From contig CM072520.1 in NCBI GenBank assembly GCA_036898135.1, positions 492,064-556,063 on the forward strand: 64,000 nt of DNA. Reading direction: 5' to 3'. Made by a program: the position numbers and the translations under genes. Origin of the DNA: Oncomelania hupensis (Eukaryota; Mollusca; Gastropoda; Littorinimorpha; Pomatiopsidae). Below are positions 33,146 to 45,945 of the stretch, piece after piece (the first letter of the stretch is position 1; every line of letters begins with the position of its first letter). The notes under the pieces were generated by a model. The model searched no databases. It worked only from the letters and a program-made list of their open reading frames with translations, and was not told the DNA's origin.

Positions 33146-34335
33146 TCAAGACAGCTCAAGGCGCGGGTTGAAACAGGATCAACTCATACTGCCCAAGACG
33201 CCCACTTGATGCTCTATGAGCATCGTCTCGCGTCCCACACAACTGACCATTGCTGGACAACCGTGGACAAATGCCAACTTTCTTGTAGCGATTGTGTGTG
33301 TGTACGTGTGTGTGTTTGTGTGTGTGTGTGTGTGTACATTGTACCTGGCATTTACTCTACAGTAGGGCCTGAGCGTCAGGATATTTTAAAGTTTGTGTGA
33401 TGGAATGCGTGCGGTCACAGAATAGACCTCGGTTTATACTCTCCTCGATTTCATACAGTAGTACAATTATCATCAGCATCGTCATAAAAAAAGAGAGATA
33501 ACTCCTCTAGACTGCAACTAATGCATGGACAGACAACTGATTGAAGATTGTGTGTTGGGGATTGGTTATCCCCCCCTGTTCTAACAGCTGCTTAGGCAGT
33601 TCAGCCCCTTCATCATCACGTCTTAACAAAGATACTACAGTACTGATGAGGAACTTCTAATAGTGTGGATTGTTTAAAATAAGTGACGGTTACAGTTGAC
33701 GTCATCGGCGTTTTAAGGTCAACCATTCTTTTGAGTGGCATCAACAGGCACTCGGATTGAACAGCGGAGAAGATTATCTACGAGACAGTAAAACCTATGA
33801 TGATGATGATGATGATGATGATAATGATGATAAGGATGATGATAATGATGATAATGATGATAATGATGTCTTGTATAGCGCCGTTTCTACGTCAGTAGAC
33901 ATGCCAAACTGAGCAAACACACGTGTGCATACAGCTATACATATTTTTTTAAGGGTGTGGAGGGGAGGGTGGGGAGGGGGGAGGCGGGGAGGGGATAAGA
34001 AGGTTGCCCTTTCTTTGGGACTTCTCCATCTCCAGACTTAGAAATCAGGTGCTTATCTCAGGTATTACGGCAGGTGCTTATCCACTCATCACAGGCTCAA
34101 GCAATTTATGACAACGAGGCTCCAATCCCTTTCCTGCCTCTCCCGTCATGGCTCGCGGGCCTGCGCAAGCTAGGTCTCCTTGGAAACCAAGGTTTTGAGG
34201 AACTACAGTCTATCCTGACCCCCAGCCTATGTGGTGAACGAAGCCGCCAGCCACATATAATAGAAATATTATTTGGTATTATATGACCTTTAGTCGTGTA
34301 CACTGACATACACTTTTCATTTCCAGTCTGCACTT
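33146..34335. other. Unassigned sequence
   Basis: Contains (GT)n near 33295-33335 and (GAT)n near 33797-33868. The short frames present have no recognisable features. Confidence 0.35.
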
Positions 34336-34379
34336 AAAGAGAGAGAGAGAGAGACAGACAGAGAGAGACAGAGAGAGAG

Positions 34380-34437
<58 letters not shown>

Positions 34438-34684
34438 ATGACTGAGCCAATGACTTCTTCTGACCAACTTGATATGTGAAGAAGAAGAAGAAGAAGAAGA
34501 AGAAGAAGAAGAAGAAGAAGAAGAAGAAGAAGAAGAAGAAGAAGAGAAGAAGAGAAGAAGAAGAAGAAGAAGAAGAAGAAGAAGAAGAAGAAGAAGAAGA
34601 AGAGAAGAAGAGAAGAAGAAGAAGAAGAAGAAGAAGAAGAAGAAGAAGAAGAAGAAGAAGAAGAAGAAGAAGAAGAAGAAGAAG
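34336..34684. repeat. (GA)n and (GAA)n microsatellites
   Basis: GA run to 34436; GAA triplets from 34478 to 34683 with slips (AGAGAAG) near 34544, 34553, 34601 and 34610. Confidence 0.97.
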
Positions 34685-35076
34685 GAAGTCCACAACAAGA
34701 ACAACAAATAAGAAGACCTACAATTCTCTATGGCAGGAGTCCCGTAGTTGTCTGGCGGTACGGATAGCGTTGTACACAAAGGATGCGACAACAAATAAAC
34801 AGTCACCTTACATCAAAAGCCACAAAGCATTATCCCCTAGCCTTTCCCTAACTGTTTATCCCTAACTATTCCCCTCTGTAAGTGCAATCAAATAGGTCTT
34901 TCGCTACCATTTCACAAGTAGGTTACTCTTATCTTTTCACACTTTGGAAAAAGAGCTGAGAGCGACTATAACTTAATTGAGTCTAAACATGAGATTTCCA
35001 GCATTTCAGTACCATCAAAGAGACTTTCAATCTGTCACAAGTAGGTCGCTCGTTTCTGAACTTTTGGAGATGTTGT

Positions 35077-38000
35077 TTGACATCATCATCATCATCATCA
35101 TCTTTATCATCAAAGGCATTAGCAAAAGCAAGAAGAAGAAGAAGAAGAAGAAGAAGAAGAAGATTTGATGATGTTCGTGATGACACTGTGATTCATGTTG
35201 ACGGTGCTGGCACTGATGGTAATGATGGTGTGACTGATGAGGCTGGTGGTGGCATAGATAAATTTGAACCTAAAAACTTCCTATCTTTTCTAGCCTTAAA
35301 CGTTTGTGGTGTTCGAAGTAAGTTGCTGTCCCCCGATTTTGTGCAGCTTGTTGCAGGTTATGATATTGTGCTTTTATCTGAAACAAAACTTGACGACGCT
35401 GATCATATCTGCATCCCTGGGTATACAATATTTTACAAAAACAGAAGTAAATTCAAGAGGAAGTCTGGGGGCCTAGTTCTCTGTGTAAAAGACAACATTT
35501 CTCAGTATGTTAGCGTGATTGAATCTAGTAATAGACAGGATAAAGTAGATACGTCAGTAATATCTTATTATAAATTTGTTGACTATGAATTGAGTCACGA
35601 TGTTTTATTTTTCCAGCTAGATAAGTGTTTTACAGGATCACACCTATTATTTGGTGGTGTCTATTTTCCTCCTGAGAACTCTGGTTATTTTGATCGTTGT
35701 GCTTTTACAAATCTTGAAAACTCAATCGCTTGCTTAAATGCAGACAGATTTTGTTTACTTGGGGATTTTAATGCTAGGACAGGTTGTTTATTTGATTTTG
35801 ATGTGTGTTGCGTGAGTGTTAAAGCTGATAAAAATAATGTAGACCATCATGGTAATGATGATAGCGATGTTGATGGTAATGATCATGACAATGATGATTT
35901 TGATGTTGACGAGTTAAGCCAGATGAATGAGCTCATTTTTGATGCCAGTAATATTGTCTTGCCAGAACGTCTCTCTGATGATAAATTTGAAAACGTAATG
36001 GGTCATAATTTAATTAACTTTTGCAAAATCATGAATGCCTGTAAGTTAATGGCCGAATAGGCCTACCCGATAATAGTAAACAGTTCACTTGTAAAGATGC
36101 CAGTGTTGTAGATTATTGTATTATCTCAAATAACTTGTTTAAACGCATCTCAGACTTTTATATTCACGATTTCTGTGAACTGTATTCAGATGTACACAAA
36201 GCAATAACATTAAAACTCTGGATAAAAAATGTCAATGACGAATTGGCCGAAGAAACAAATAACAGCAGATCTAACTGTAAAACTGAAGCTATTAATAAAC
36301 CAAAATGGTACCCAGATAGCAAACAAAAGTTTGTCAAAAACCTTAACATGGCGGAAGTTACCTTACTAAATTCTTCACTTGACAATATCTTAAATAATAA
36401 TTCTGTTGTCCTTCATCAAAGTGATATTGATGATATTTGCAATAAAATATGTAACATCATGAGGCAAGCAGCGGACATGATAGGTTTATTTAAAATAAAG
36501 AAAAAAACGCAGAAAACGAATCGAACAAATGAAAACCTTCCGTTGGTTTGATAGTGAATGTGAAAAGAGTAGAAAAGAATTTCTTAAATCTAAAAATGCT
36601 TGTAGGAAAAATACAAACTCATTTCTTAAGGAAATTAAGCACAAAGCAAGCAATAATTATAAAAGACAGTTAAGAATATCATTTAAAAAATATCAATCAA
36701 ATTTAATTAAGAAAATTAGAACATTGAAAAGTAATGATCCAAAATGCTTTTGGAAGCTTCTAAATGGTACACGCACTGAAAAAAGGGACACATATGGTAA
36801 AATAACATGTGAAACGTTTTTTGAACATTTTAAGAAAATTTCTGATTCCGATGTTGAGAATGACACTCTTGACCAGAATACAAGCATGCACGACACCAAA
36901 ACACATTTTCTCCTTGATCAACCCTTCAATGAGGAGGAGGTTAAAGAAGCTATACGTACTTTAAAAAATAACAAAGCTTGTGGTATAGATTATATAACTA
37001 ATGAATTTTTGAAGTCAGTCCCTTATGAAGTCATTAAGTTGATCACTAAATACTATAATATTGTACTACAATCTGGTAAAGTGCCCGAGGATTGGACTAT
37101 AGGGATTATTAAGCCTCTTTATAAGCAGAAGGGGGACAAAGACAATGCAAATAATTATCGTGGAATATCTATCTTGAGCTGTTTTGGTAAATTGTTTACA
37201 AGCTTAATTAACAAAAGACTAGGTTCTTTCTTGGAGTCTAATAATGTTATGGGTGAAGAACAGGCTGGATTTAGGGGTGGATACTCTGTTTCTGATCATA
37301 TATTCACTTTACACTCTCTTGTAGAATTCTTCCTATCAAAGAAAAAGCGTTTGTACTGTGTTTTTATTGATTATGAAAAGGCATTTGATTTTGTTAATCG
37401 TTCTTTGTTATGGCAGAAATTATTAAATTCTAATGTAAACGGAAATATACTCCGTATAATAAAAGACTTGTATAATAAAGCAAAATCACAGGTACAGTGG
37501 AATGATACTCTTTCTGATTATTTTTCTTGTAAAACAGGTGTCAACAAGGTGAAAATCTGTCTCCGTTATTGTTTGCTGTATTTTTGAATGATTTAAAAAG
37601 TTTTCTTGGTGAAAAACTAATTGGTCTAAGAACTGTTAAGCTTGCAGCATCGGATATTTTTCTTGATGATGACTATATTGAGACTCTGTATAAAATGTTT
37701 ATTTTGCTTTATGCCGATGACACCGTAATTTTTTGTGAATCTTCTGCTGAATTACAGTCTTCTTTAGATGCCATGCATCAATATTGCACTAAATACAAAT
37801 TAAAAGTAAATGCTGCTAAAACTAAGGTCGTTGTTTTTTCAAAAGGCAAAGTAAGAAATCTACCTAATGTATTTTACAATGGTGTTAAATTGGACGTGGT
37901 ATATGATTTTCAGTATCTCGGAATTAAAATTAACTATAATGGTAGCTTTAAACCAGCCCAGAAAAATTTATATGATCGTGCCTCCAAAGCTATGTTTGCT

Positions 38001-38899
38001 CTTTTAAGAAAAATTAGAAAGCTTATGTTACCACTAGAAATTCAAATTGACCTGTTTGAGAAAACTATAGTTCCTATTCTGTTATATGGTTCAGAGATAT
38101 GGTGTCCTCAAATGATTGACCTTGCCACTAAACTGCAACTGCGTTTTTATAAACTAATTTTAAAGCTGGGCAAGTCTACTCCTTCTCAAATGATTTTTGG
38201 TGAATTAGGGCAAGTTCCTCTGGAGTTACAGGCAAAGCAAAGAATGTTAAATTTTTGGTATAAGCTTGTTCACCCTGATAACAGTAATAAATTGTCCAGC
38301 GTTATGTACACTTTTTTGTTTCACATTGATTTGCATAAAGGTTATAAATCTTCATTCCTCGATTCAGTGCGGAAAGAGTTAAATAATCTAGGACTTGGTA
38401 ATTTGTGGTTAAATCAGGGGCTAACCAATGTTATGCCTTCTGCTTCAGTTTTTAAGTGTACAATTAAACAACGCCTACATGATCAGTTTATTCAAGGCTG
38501 GTTCGAGGAAATAAACAATAATGAATTTTACTATAATTATCGAATGTTTAAGCTACATTTTGAATTTGAAAAATATTTGCATGTTCTACCAACAAATCTT
38601 GCAATATCTGTTCTAAAGTTTAGGACACTAACCACAGAATGCCAGTGCAGAGAGGCCGATATTTTAACATTCCTAGACACGAACGTGTATGTCAAAAATG
38701 TAATAGTGGCGATCTTGGTGATGAGTTTCATTATTTATTTTTGTGTTCACATTTTTGTAACTCGAGAAAAGATTTATTAAAATCATATTATTATAGATAT
38801 CCCAATGCCATCAAATTTCAAGAATTATTGTCATCTAACAAAAAGTCAGAATTATTAAAGCTTGTAAGTCTAATGAAATTAATAATTAAACAAATGTAA
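35077..38899 (+). pseudogene. LINE endonuclease-reverse transcriptase ORF broken by frameshifts
   Basis: The first frame (to 36060) carries an apurinic-type endonuclease: LNVCGVRSK near 35300, LLSETKLDD near 35380 and LLGDFNARTG near 35755. A single-base shift near 36046 moves the frame into the segment ending at 36551, and another near 36530 moves it on to FRWFDSECEKSRKEF. RT follows (about 36930-37780): KACGIDYITNEF, NNYRGISILSCFGKLF, EEQAGFRGGYS and FIDYEKAFD. A third shift near 37541 splits the GVQQGENLSP-type motif, and the catalytic YADD is at about 37711. The C-terminal frame changes again near 38640 into a Cys/His motif (CQKCNSGDLGDEFHYLFLC). Apart from these shifts the protein is well conserved, so it is a young copy or the shifts are assembly errors. 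Confidence 0.88.
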
Positions 38900-39239
38900 C
38901 GTTTTTATCCCATGTCAAAAATTAATATAGTTCTGATGTTGACAGGTTATGTGTAATAAAAATTATTTCAATAGTTTGTCATTGATGTGTTTAGGTTGAA
39001 TTGTATTGTTAGTTATGATTCATAGTTGTTGTCCCCAATCAAGTTCTTGTTTTTTCTTTCCCCCACTCCATACCTCCCCCTGCCACCTCCCCCCACTCCA
39101 CGCTATCCCGCTGTATAAATAAATAGTTTAAATTTTTTATTTTATTTTTAAATCTAAAATGTTAATTATTTTGCATTTTTGTGTATATTATTTTAACCAT
39201 GTCCATGTGCCCTTAATGGGTTTTTCTGGAATAAAATTT
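38900..39239 (+). other. LINE 3' UTR
   Basis: AT-rich, with a C-rich patch near 39060-39110. It ends GGAATAAAATT directly before the TGCCT tandem tail. Confidence 0.65.
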
Positions 39240-39309
39240 GCCTTGCCTTGCCTTGCCTTGCCTTTGACAAGTGTGGGAAAAAGTTATCCCAATTGTTGAA
39301 ATCTAGAGG

Positions 39310-39705
39310 TTTGCGTGGGGGTGGAGTTTGGGACAGAGTGTGGGGGTGGAGTTTGGTACAGAGTGTGGTGGTGGAGTTTGGTACAGAGTGTGGTGGTGGA
39401 GTTTGGTACAGAGTGTGGAGGTGGGGTTTGGGACAGAGTGTGGTGGTGGAGTTTGGTACAGAGTGTGGGGGTGGTGTTTGGGACAGAGTGTGGTGGTGGA
39501 GTTTGGGACAGAGTGTGGGGGTGGGGTTTGGTACAGAGTGTGGGGGTGGAGTTTGGTACAGAGTGTGGTGGTGGAGTTTGGGACAGAGTGTGGGGGTGGG
39601 GTTTGGGACAGAGTGTGGTGGTGGAGTTTGGTACAGAGTGTGGTGGTGGAGTTTGGGACAGAGTGTGGTGGTGGAGTTTGATACAGAGTGTGGGGGTGGG
39701 GGAGC
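39310..39705. repeat. 25-bp minisatellite
   Basis: About 16 copies of GAGTGTGGTGGTGGAGTTTG plus GTACA or GGACA. Confidence 0.95.
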
Positions 39706-40189
39706 GATGGAAAGGAGAGCGGGGAGAGTTTAACAAGCCGGAAGTGAGAGTGGGAACATCTTTGGAAGCGTCTTCAAAGTCCAACCACACCACAGGCGAG
39801 AGGCGCGGGCGCATGTTTGGTGGGAGTGCTCTGTGTGTGTTTATGTATGTTTTATGCGTGTGCGTGTGTATGTGTGTGTGCATGTGTGCGTGTGTGTGCG
39901 CGCTAAAAAAAACTACTGCTACTTGGGATGAGAGTGTACACCGACGTCTAGTCTGTGCACGCTCGCATTCCATGGCACGGACTTCTGACGCTCCTGTCCT
40001 AGAGGGTCAGTGTCAGCCAGCCAGCACTAGGTCCACTATTCACCATCGCCCAGCATTGTGCTCAGACCTCTGGCGTCAGACTTTGCACCCAAACACCGCA
40101 AATGGGCGCCTCGGGCGACTTGAGTTATATTGTGTATTAGCCATCGCCTTGAGCAGCCCTAGAGCTTGAAAAGGGCTATTTATAAAACA
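39706..40189. other. Unassigned sequence
   Basis: A (GT)n stretch near 39832-39900. Nothing else is assignable. Confidence 0.35.
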
Positions 40190-40803
40190 TTAAATAAATA
40201 CTGGTATCTTTCACTAATTGTTCTAACCACCAAACTAGCACAACGTGTTCTAACCACCAAACTGGCACAAAGTGTTCTAACCACCAAACTGACCCAAAGC
40301 CTGCTCTCTCTTATTCTAGCTGTTGTTGAGGTTGCTTGTGTTGTTGTTTGAGATGATGGTGGTGGTTGTACATCTTCTTTTGCCTCTTTGCCCAGAATGG
40401 CAATGATGTGTGGGCTGGGGCTGAGAGATGTCAGTCTGTTGGCAAATCGGGGTTGGTGTGTATGGAAGGTCAGGAAGGGAAGAGGGAGCTAGAAGAGGTG
40501 AAGGGTAAAGGAAGAGGTGAAGGGTAAAGGAAGAGGTGAAGGGTAAAGGAAGAGGTGAAGAGTAAAGGAAGAGGCGAAACGGCCACTGTGATGAACAGGT
40601 GGAAACAGTTGATTGGCACCAGGTGTTTTGGCTGTTGATGTGTGTAAGTCCCTTCTTACATGACTGCTGACATCTCACGTCACCTGCCGGTCTGATCCGT
40701 CAATGCACAAACACGCAGCTAACATCCACACACGTAAGAAAGCTCAAACAATAATAATAATAATAACAACAACAACAACAACAATACTACTACTATTACT
40801 ATA

Positions 40804-40866
<63 letters not shown>
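40190..40866. repeat. Short minisatellites and triplet repeats
   Basis: A 27-bp unit (GTTCTAACCACCAAACT) occurs about three times at 40221-40295. A 20-bp unit (GAAGAGGTGAAGGGTAAAG) occurs about five times at 40490-40575. (AAT)n/(AAC)n/(TAC)n runs span 40750-40866. Confidence 0.9.
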
Positions 40867-40867
<1 letters not shown>

Positions 40868-41136
40868 ATTTGTAATGGTTGTTACATAAGGCATTTCCAG
40901 CTCCAGCCCATACAAGATTGAACTCAAGCCGCCTGGGGCGTCAACTTGCAGCCTTCTGGGCGCACTGTTTGACGTAAAGATAAGTGAGCACAATCTTGGA
41001 GAAAGAAAGAACAAGATGGCAAGCCGTTCAAATGCATTTTCAGACACACAGGCACATAGCAGAAAACCCAGCATTTTGGAAAGTGTTCATTAGGTTGGCA
41101 GTGTTATGACTGGCAAGAGCAGCAAGAGGAAACAGT
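40867..41136. other. Unassigned sequence
   Basis: No repeat or coding feature is recognised. Confidence 0.35.
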
Positions 41137-44100
41137 GGAATGATAGACCACTACCTGTACTATGAAATGATAGACCACTACCTGTACTATGGAATGATAG
41201 ACCACTACCTGAACTATGGAATGATAGACCACTACCTGTACTATGAAATGATAGACCACTACCTGAACTATGGAATGATAGACCACTACCTGTACTATGG
41301 AATGATAGACCACTACCTGTACTATGGAATGATAGACCACTACCTGTACTATGGAATGATAGACCACTACCTGTACTATGGAATGATAGACCACTACCTG
41401 AACTATGGAATGATAGACCACTACCTGTACTATGGAATGATAGACCACTACCTGTACTATGGAATGATAGACCACTACCTGTACTATGGAATGATAGACC
41501 ACTACCTGTACTATGGAATGATAGACCACTACCTGAACTATGGAATGATAGACCACTACCTGTACTATGGAATGATAGACCACTACCTGTACTATGGAAT
41601 GATAGACCACTACCTGTACTATGGAATGATAGACCACTACCTGTACTATAGAATGATAGACCACTACCTGTACTATGAAATGATAGACCACTACCTGTAC
41701 TATGGAATGATAGACCACCATCTGTACTATGGAATGATAGACCACTACCTGTACTATGAAATGATAGACCACTACCTGTACTATGGAATGATAGACCACT
41801 ATCTGTACTATGGAATGATAGACCACTATCTGAACTATGGAATGATAGACCACTATCTGAACTATGGAATGATAGACCACTACCTGAACTATGGAATGAT
41901 AGACCACTACCTGAACTATGGAATGATAGACCACTACCTGTACTATGGAATGATAGACCACTACCTGAACTATGGAATGATAGACCACTACCTGTACTAT
42001 GGAATAATAGACCACCACCTGTACTATGGAATGATAGACCACCACCTGTACTATGGAATGATAGACCACTACCTGAACTATGGAATGATAGACCACTACC
42101 TGAACTATGGAATGATAGACCACTACCTGTACTATGGAATGATAGACCACTACCTGTACTATGGAATGATAGACCACTACCTGAACTATGGAATGATAGA
42201 CCACTACCTGTACTATGGAATGATAGACCACTACCTGAACTATGGAATGATAGACCACTACCTGTACTATGGAATGATAGACCACTACCTGTACTATGGA
42301 ATGATAGACCACTACCTGTACTATGGAATGATAGACCACTACCTGAACTATGGAATGATAGACCACTACCTGTACTATGGAATGATAGACCACTACCTGT
42401 ACTATAGAATGATAGACCACTACCTGTACTATGGAATGATAGACCACTACATGAACTATGGAATGATAGACCACTACCTGAACTATGGAAATAGACCACT
42501 ACCTGTACTATGGAATGATAGACCACTATCTGTACTATGGAATGATAGACCACTACCTGTACTATGGAATGATAGACCACTACCTGAACTATGAAATGAT
42601 AGACCACTACCTGTACTATGGAATGATAGACCACTACCTGTACTATGGAATGATAGACCACTACCTGAACTATGAAATGATAGACCACTACCTGTACTAT
42701 GAAATGTTAGACCACTACCTGAACTATGGAATGATAGATCACTACCTGTACTATGGAATGATAGACCACTACCTGTACTATGGAATGATAGACCACTACC
42801 TGTACTATGGAATGATAGACCACTACATGAACTATGGAATGATAGACCACTACCTGAACTATGGAAATAGACCACTACCTGTACTATGGAATGATAGACC
42901 ACTACCTGTACTATGGAATGATAGACCACTACCTGTACTATAGAATGATAGACCACTACCTGTACTATGAAATGATAGACCACTACCTGTACTATGGAAT
43001 GATAGACCACCATCTGTACTATGGAATGATAGACCACTACCTGTACTATGAAATGATAGACCACTACCTGTACTATGGAATGATAGACCACTATCTGTAC
43101 TATGGAATGATAGACCACTACCTGAACTATGGAATGATAGACCACTACCTGAACTATGGAAATAGACCACCACCTGAACTATGGAAATAGACCACTACCT
43201 GAACTATGGAATGATAGACCACTACCTGAACTATGGAAATAGACCACTACCTGAACTATGGAAATAGACCACTACCTGAACTATGGAAATAGACCACTAC
43301 CTGAACTATGGAATGATAGACCACTACCTGAACTATGGAATGATAGACCACTACCTGAACTATGGAATGATAGACCACTACCTGTACTATGGAATGATAG
43401 ACCACTACCTGAACTATGGAATGATAGACCACTACCTGTACTATGGAATAATAGACCACCACCTGTACTATGGAATGATAGACCACCACCTGTACTATGG
43501 AATGATAGACCACTACCTGAACTATGGAATGATAGACCACTACCTGAACTATGGAATGATAGACCACTACCTGTACTATGGAATGATAGACCACTACCTG
43601 TACTATGGAATGATAGACCACTACCTGAACTATGGAATGATAGACCACTACCTGTACTATGGAATGATAGACCACTACCTGAACTATGGAATGATAGACC
43701 ACTACCTGTACTATGGAATGATAGACCACTACCTGAACTATGGAATGATAGACCACTACCTGTACTATGGAATGATAGACCACCACCTGTACTATGGAAT
43801 GATAGACCACTACCTGTACTATGGAATGATAGACCACTACCTGTACTTTGGAATGATAGACCACTACCTGTACTATGGAATGATAGACCACTACCTGTAC
43901 TATAGAATGATAGACCACTACCTGTACTATGGAATGATAGACCACTACATGAACTATGGAATGATAGACCACTACCTGAACTATGGAAATAGACCACTAC
44001 CTGTACTATGGAATGATAGACCACTATCTGTACTATGGAATGATAGACCACTACCTGTACTATGGAATGATAGACCACTACCTGAACTATGAAATGATAG

Positions 44101-44838
44101 ACCACTACCTGTACTATGGAATGATAGACCACTACCTGTACTATGGAATGATAGACCACTACCTGAACTATGAAATGATAGACCACTACCTGTACTATGA
44201 AATGTTAGACCACTACCTGTACTATGGAATGATAGACCACTACCTGTACTATGGAATGATAGACCACTACCTGTACTATGGAATGATAGACCACTACATG
44301 AACTATGGAATGATAGACCACTACCTGAACTATGGAAATAGACCACTACCTGTACTATGGAATGATAGACCACTACCTGAACTATGGAAATGGACCACTA
44401 CCTGTACTATGGAATGATAGACCACTACCTGAACTATGGAATGATAGACCACTACCTGTACTATGGAATGATAGACCACTACCTGTACTATGGAATGATA
44501 GACCACTACCTGAACTATGGAATGATAGACCACTACCTGTACTATGGAATGATAGACCACTACCTGTACTATGGAATGATAGACCACTACCTGTACTATG
44601 GAATGATAGACCACTACTTGAACTATGGAATGATAGACCACTACCTGAACTATGGAATGATAGACCACTACCTGAACTATGGAATGATAGACCACTACCT
44701 GAACTATGGAAATAGACCACCACCTGAACTATGGAAATAGACCACTACCTGAACTATGGAAATAGATCACTACCTGAACTATGGAATGATAGACCACAAC
44801 CTGTACTATGGAATGATAGACCACTACCTGAACTATCT
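41137..44838. repeat. 27-bp minisatellite, 3.7 kb
   Basis: Roughly 135 copies of GGAATGATAGACCACTACCT plus GTACTAT (or GAACTAT). Since 27 is nine codons and the unit has no stop in several frames, open frames of hundreds of codons exist on both strands (for example nonapeptides MIDHYLYYG and GLSFHSTGS). These should not be read as proteins without transcript evidence. A 2-base-shorter variant (GGAAATAGACC) breaks the frames at about eleven places. Rare variants recur at about 1446-1499 bp distance. Confidence 0.96.
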
Positions 44839-45761
44839 CCATGCAAAACACTATCAAGATCGGCTGACCAATGTTTAGGTACAGGGCAAAATGTGTTTAC
44901 AAAATGGTGAAGAACAATGACCTTTGAGCTTGACCAATATGAAGGATCCAATAAGTTTGGCAGAAGTGTGCACAAAGTAAAAATGATGAATTTCAATTTA
45001 GTTATTATTAAATAAGGTCAGCATTTTTCATACAAAAAAGTGAAATTTGCAAGCGACCGACTGGCCTACTGACCGACTGACCTACTGACCTACAACCGAA
45101 CTGCTACCGAAGGATGGTTCATGATTTCAAGTACCGTGACCCTATAGCAACACAAAAAGAACATCGCTTCAGCCGTTTGGCTAAACCTGTCTAGCACCAA
45201 ATGGACTCTGATGACCTTGACATTTGCGGTAGAGCAAATACGATGGCCCTGGAGGCAGGCCACTCACCTAGGTAATGCTTCTGTGAAGTCGGGTCAAAAT
45301 CCGTTCAGTGATTCTTGAGATGTGGCTGCAAACGGTCCGCCAAACTGACTTTTGGCTCGTTCCGATTCCCCCGACTATCTAAACGATTGGCGGAACACAA
45401 AGGTGAACAGGCCAACTTTACTCCACTCCTAATATCACCGCCTCCTTGTCGGAGCCAAAACAAAGAGCGCAAACGAGGACGATAATCACAGTGTTTCTAA
45501 TTGTGTTGTGCTTCACCTCCCTTTGTAGTCCTATGACGTGGCAACGATAAGGCGCAGACAATTGTCTGCATCTATTTTGCGTGAGAGGAGTTGTCTTTCT
45601 GTACTGCAAATGTTGCTGGTAACTTTGTCTGTGGTATTGTGGTGTTGTTGGAGTTTGTGGAATAGAGAGTGGACATATGTATGAGGGTTTCACATGAGAG
45701 AGAGAGACAGACAGACAGACAGATAGACAGAATGAGTCAAGTCGAGTCAAGAGAAACAAGG
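44839..45761. other. Unassigned sequence, possibly an old dispersed repeat
   Basis: At 45050-45100 short CTACTGACC/GACCGACTGACC motifs recur. The 45120-45320 stretch (GACCTTGACATTTG, TCAAAATCCGTTCAGTGATT) has the style of a dispersed marine-invertebrate repeat known to me only by impression. (CAGA)n lies near 45705-45730. Confidence 0.3.
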
Positions 45762-45945
45762 CGGAGCATGGTTAGTACTTAGATGGGTGAGTATACTTGG
45801 AAGGCAACGCACAAAGTGAAACAAGCACACGACACAGCCCAGTCCACCTAGCTGTTAATGGGTACCTGGCTCTCTTTAGAACCGGGGAAGGTAATGCAGC
45901 GAGGAAGAGGAGATGTGCATCACTCTCTGTAAGATGACCCAAAGT
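45762..45945 (+). mobile_element. 5S-related SINE, diverged copy
   Basis: It shares with 19395-19700 the ordered blocks GGTTAGTACTTAGATGGGTG, GGTACCTGGCTCTCTT, GGGGAAGGTAATGCAGCGAG and ATCACTCTC. The next bases (TAAGATGACCCAAAGTAAGG) correspond in position to TTACGCTGGCCCAAGATAAG of the first copy, and here begin a tandem array. Confidence 0.62.

Larger units (their letters stand above)
35077..39263 (+). mobile_element. Near-complete LINE (non-LTR retrotransposon)
   Basis: Endonuclease and RT coding regions are followed by a 3' UTR and an AATAAAATT(TGCCT)n tail ending at about 39263. The 5' boundary is uncertain because it is masked by (CAT)n and (GAA)n microsatellites at 35080-35163. No target duplication was found. 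The short tandem tail in place of poly(A) resembles that of CR1/L2-like elements, but the clade is not assigned. Confidence 0.88.

Noticed and set aside
32649..33209. Three overlapping plus-strand frames rich in Tyr/Phe/Leu that look membrane-like
   Set aside because: They are the 29-bp minisatellite in its three frames; the hydrophobic look comes from T-rich DNA.
34279..34865. Frames of Glu/Lys/Arg or Phe/Leu/Ser runs
   Set aside because: Translation of (GA)n and (GAA)n microsatellites.
39284..40169. 284-codon plus-strand and 229-codon minus-strand frames
   Set aside because: They mostly translate a 25-bp minisatellite and (GT)n; there is no domain.
41090..44740. Many long open frames (up to 532 codons) on both strands
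   Set aside because: They are the same 27-bp minisatellite read in different frames; a nine-codon unit without stops is open by construction. No start context, promoter or domain supports a protein.
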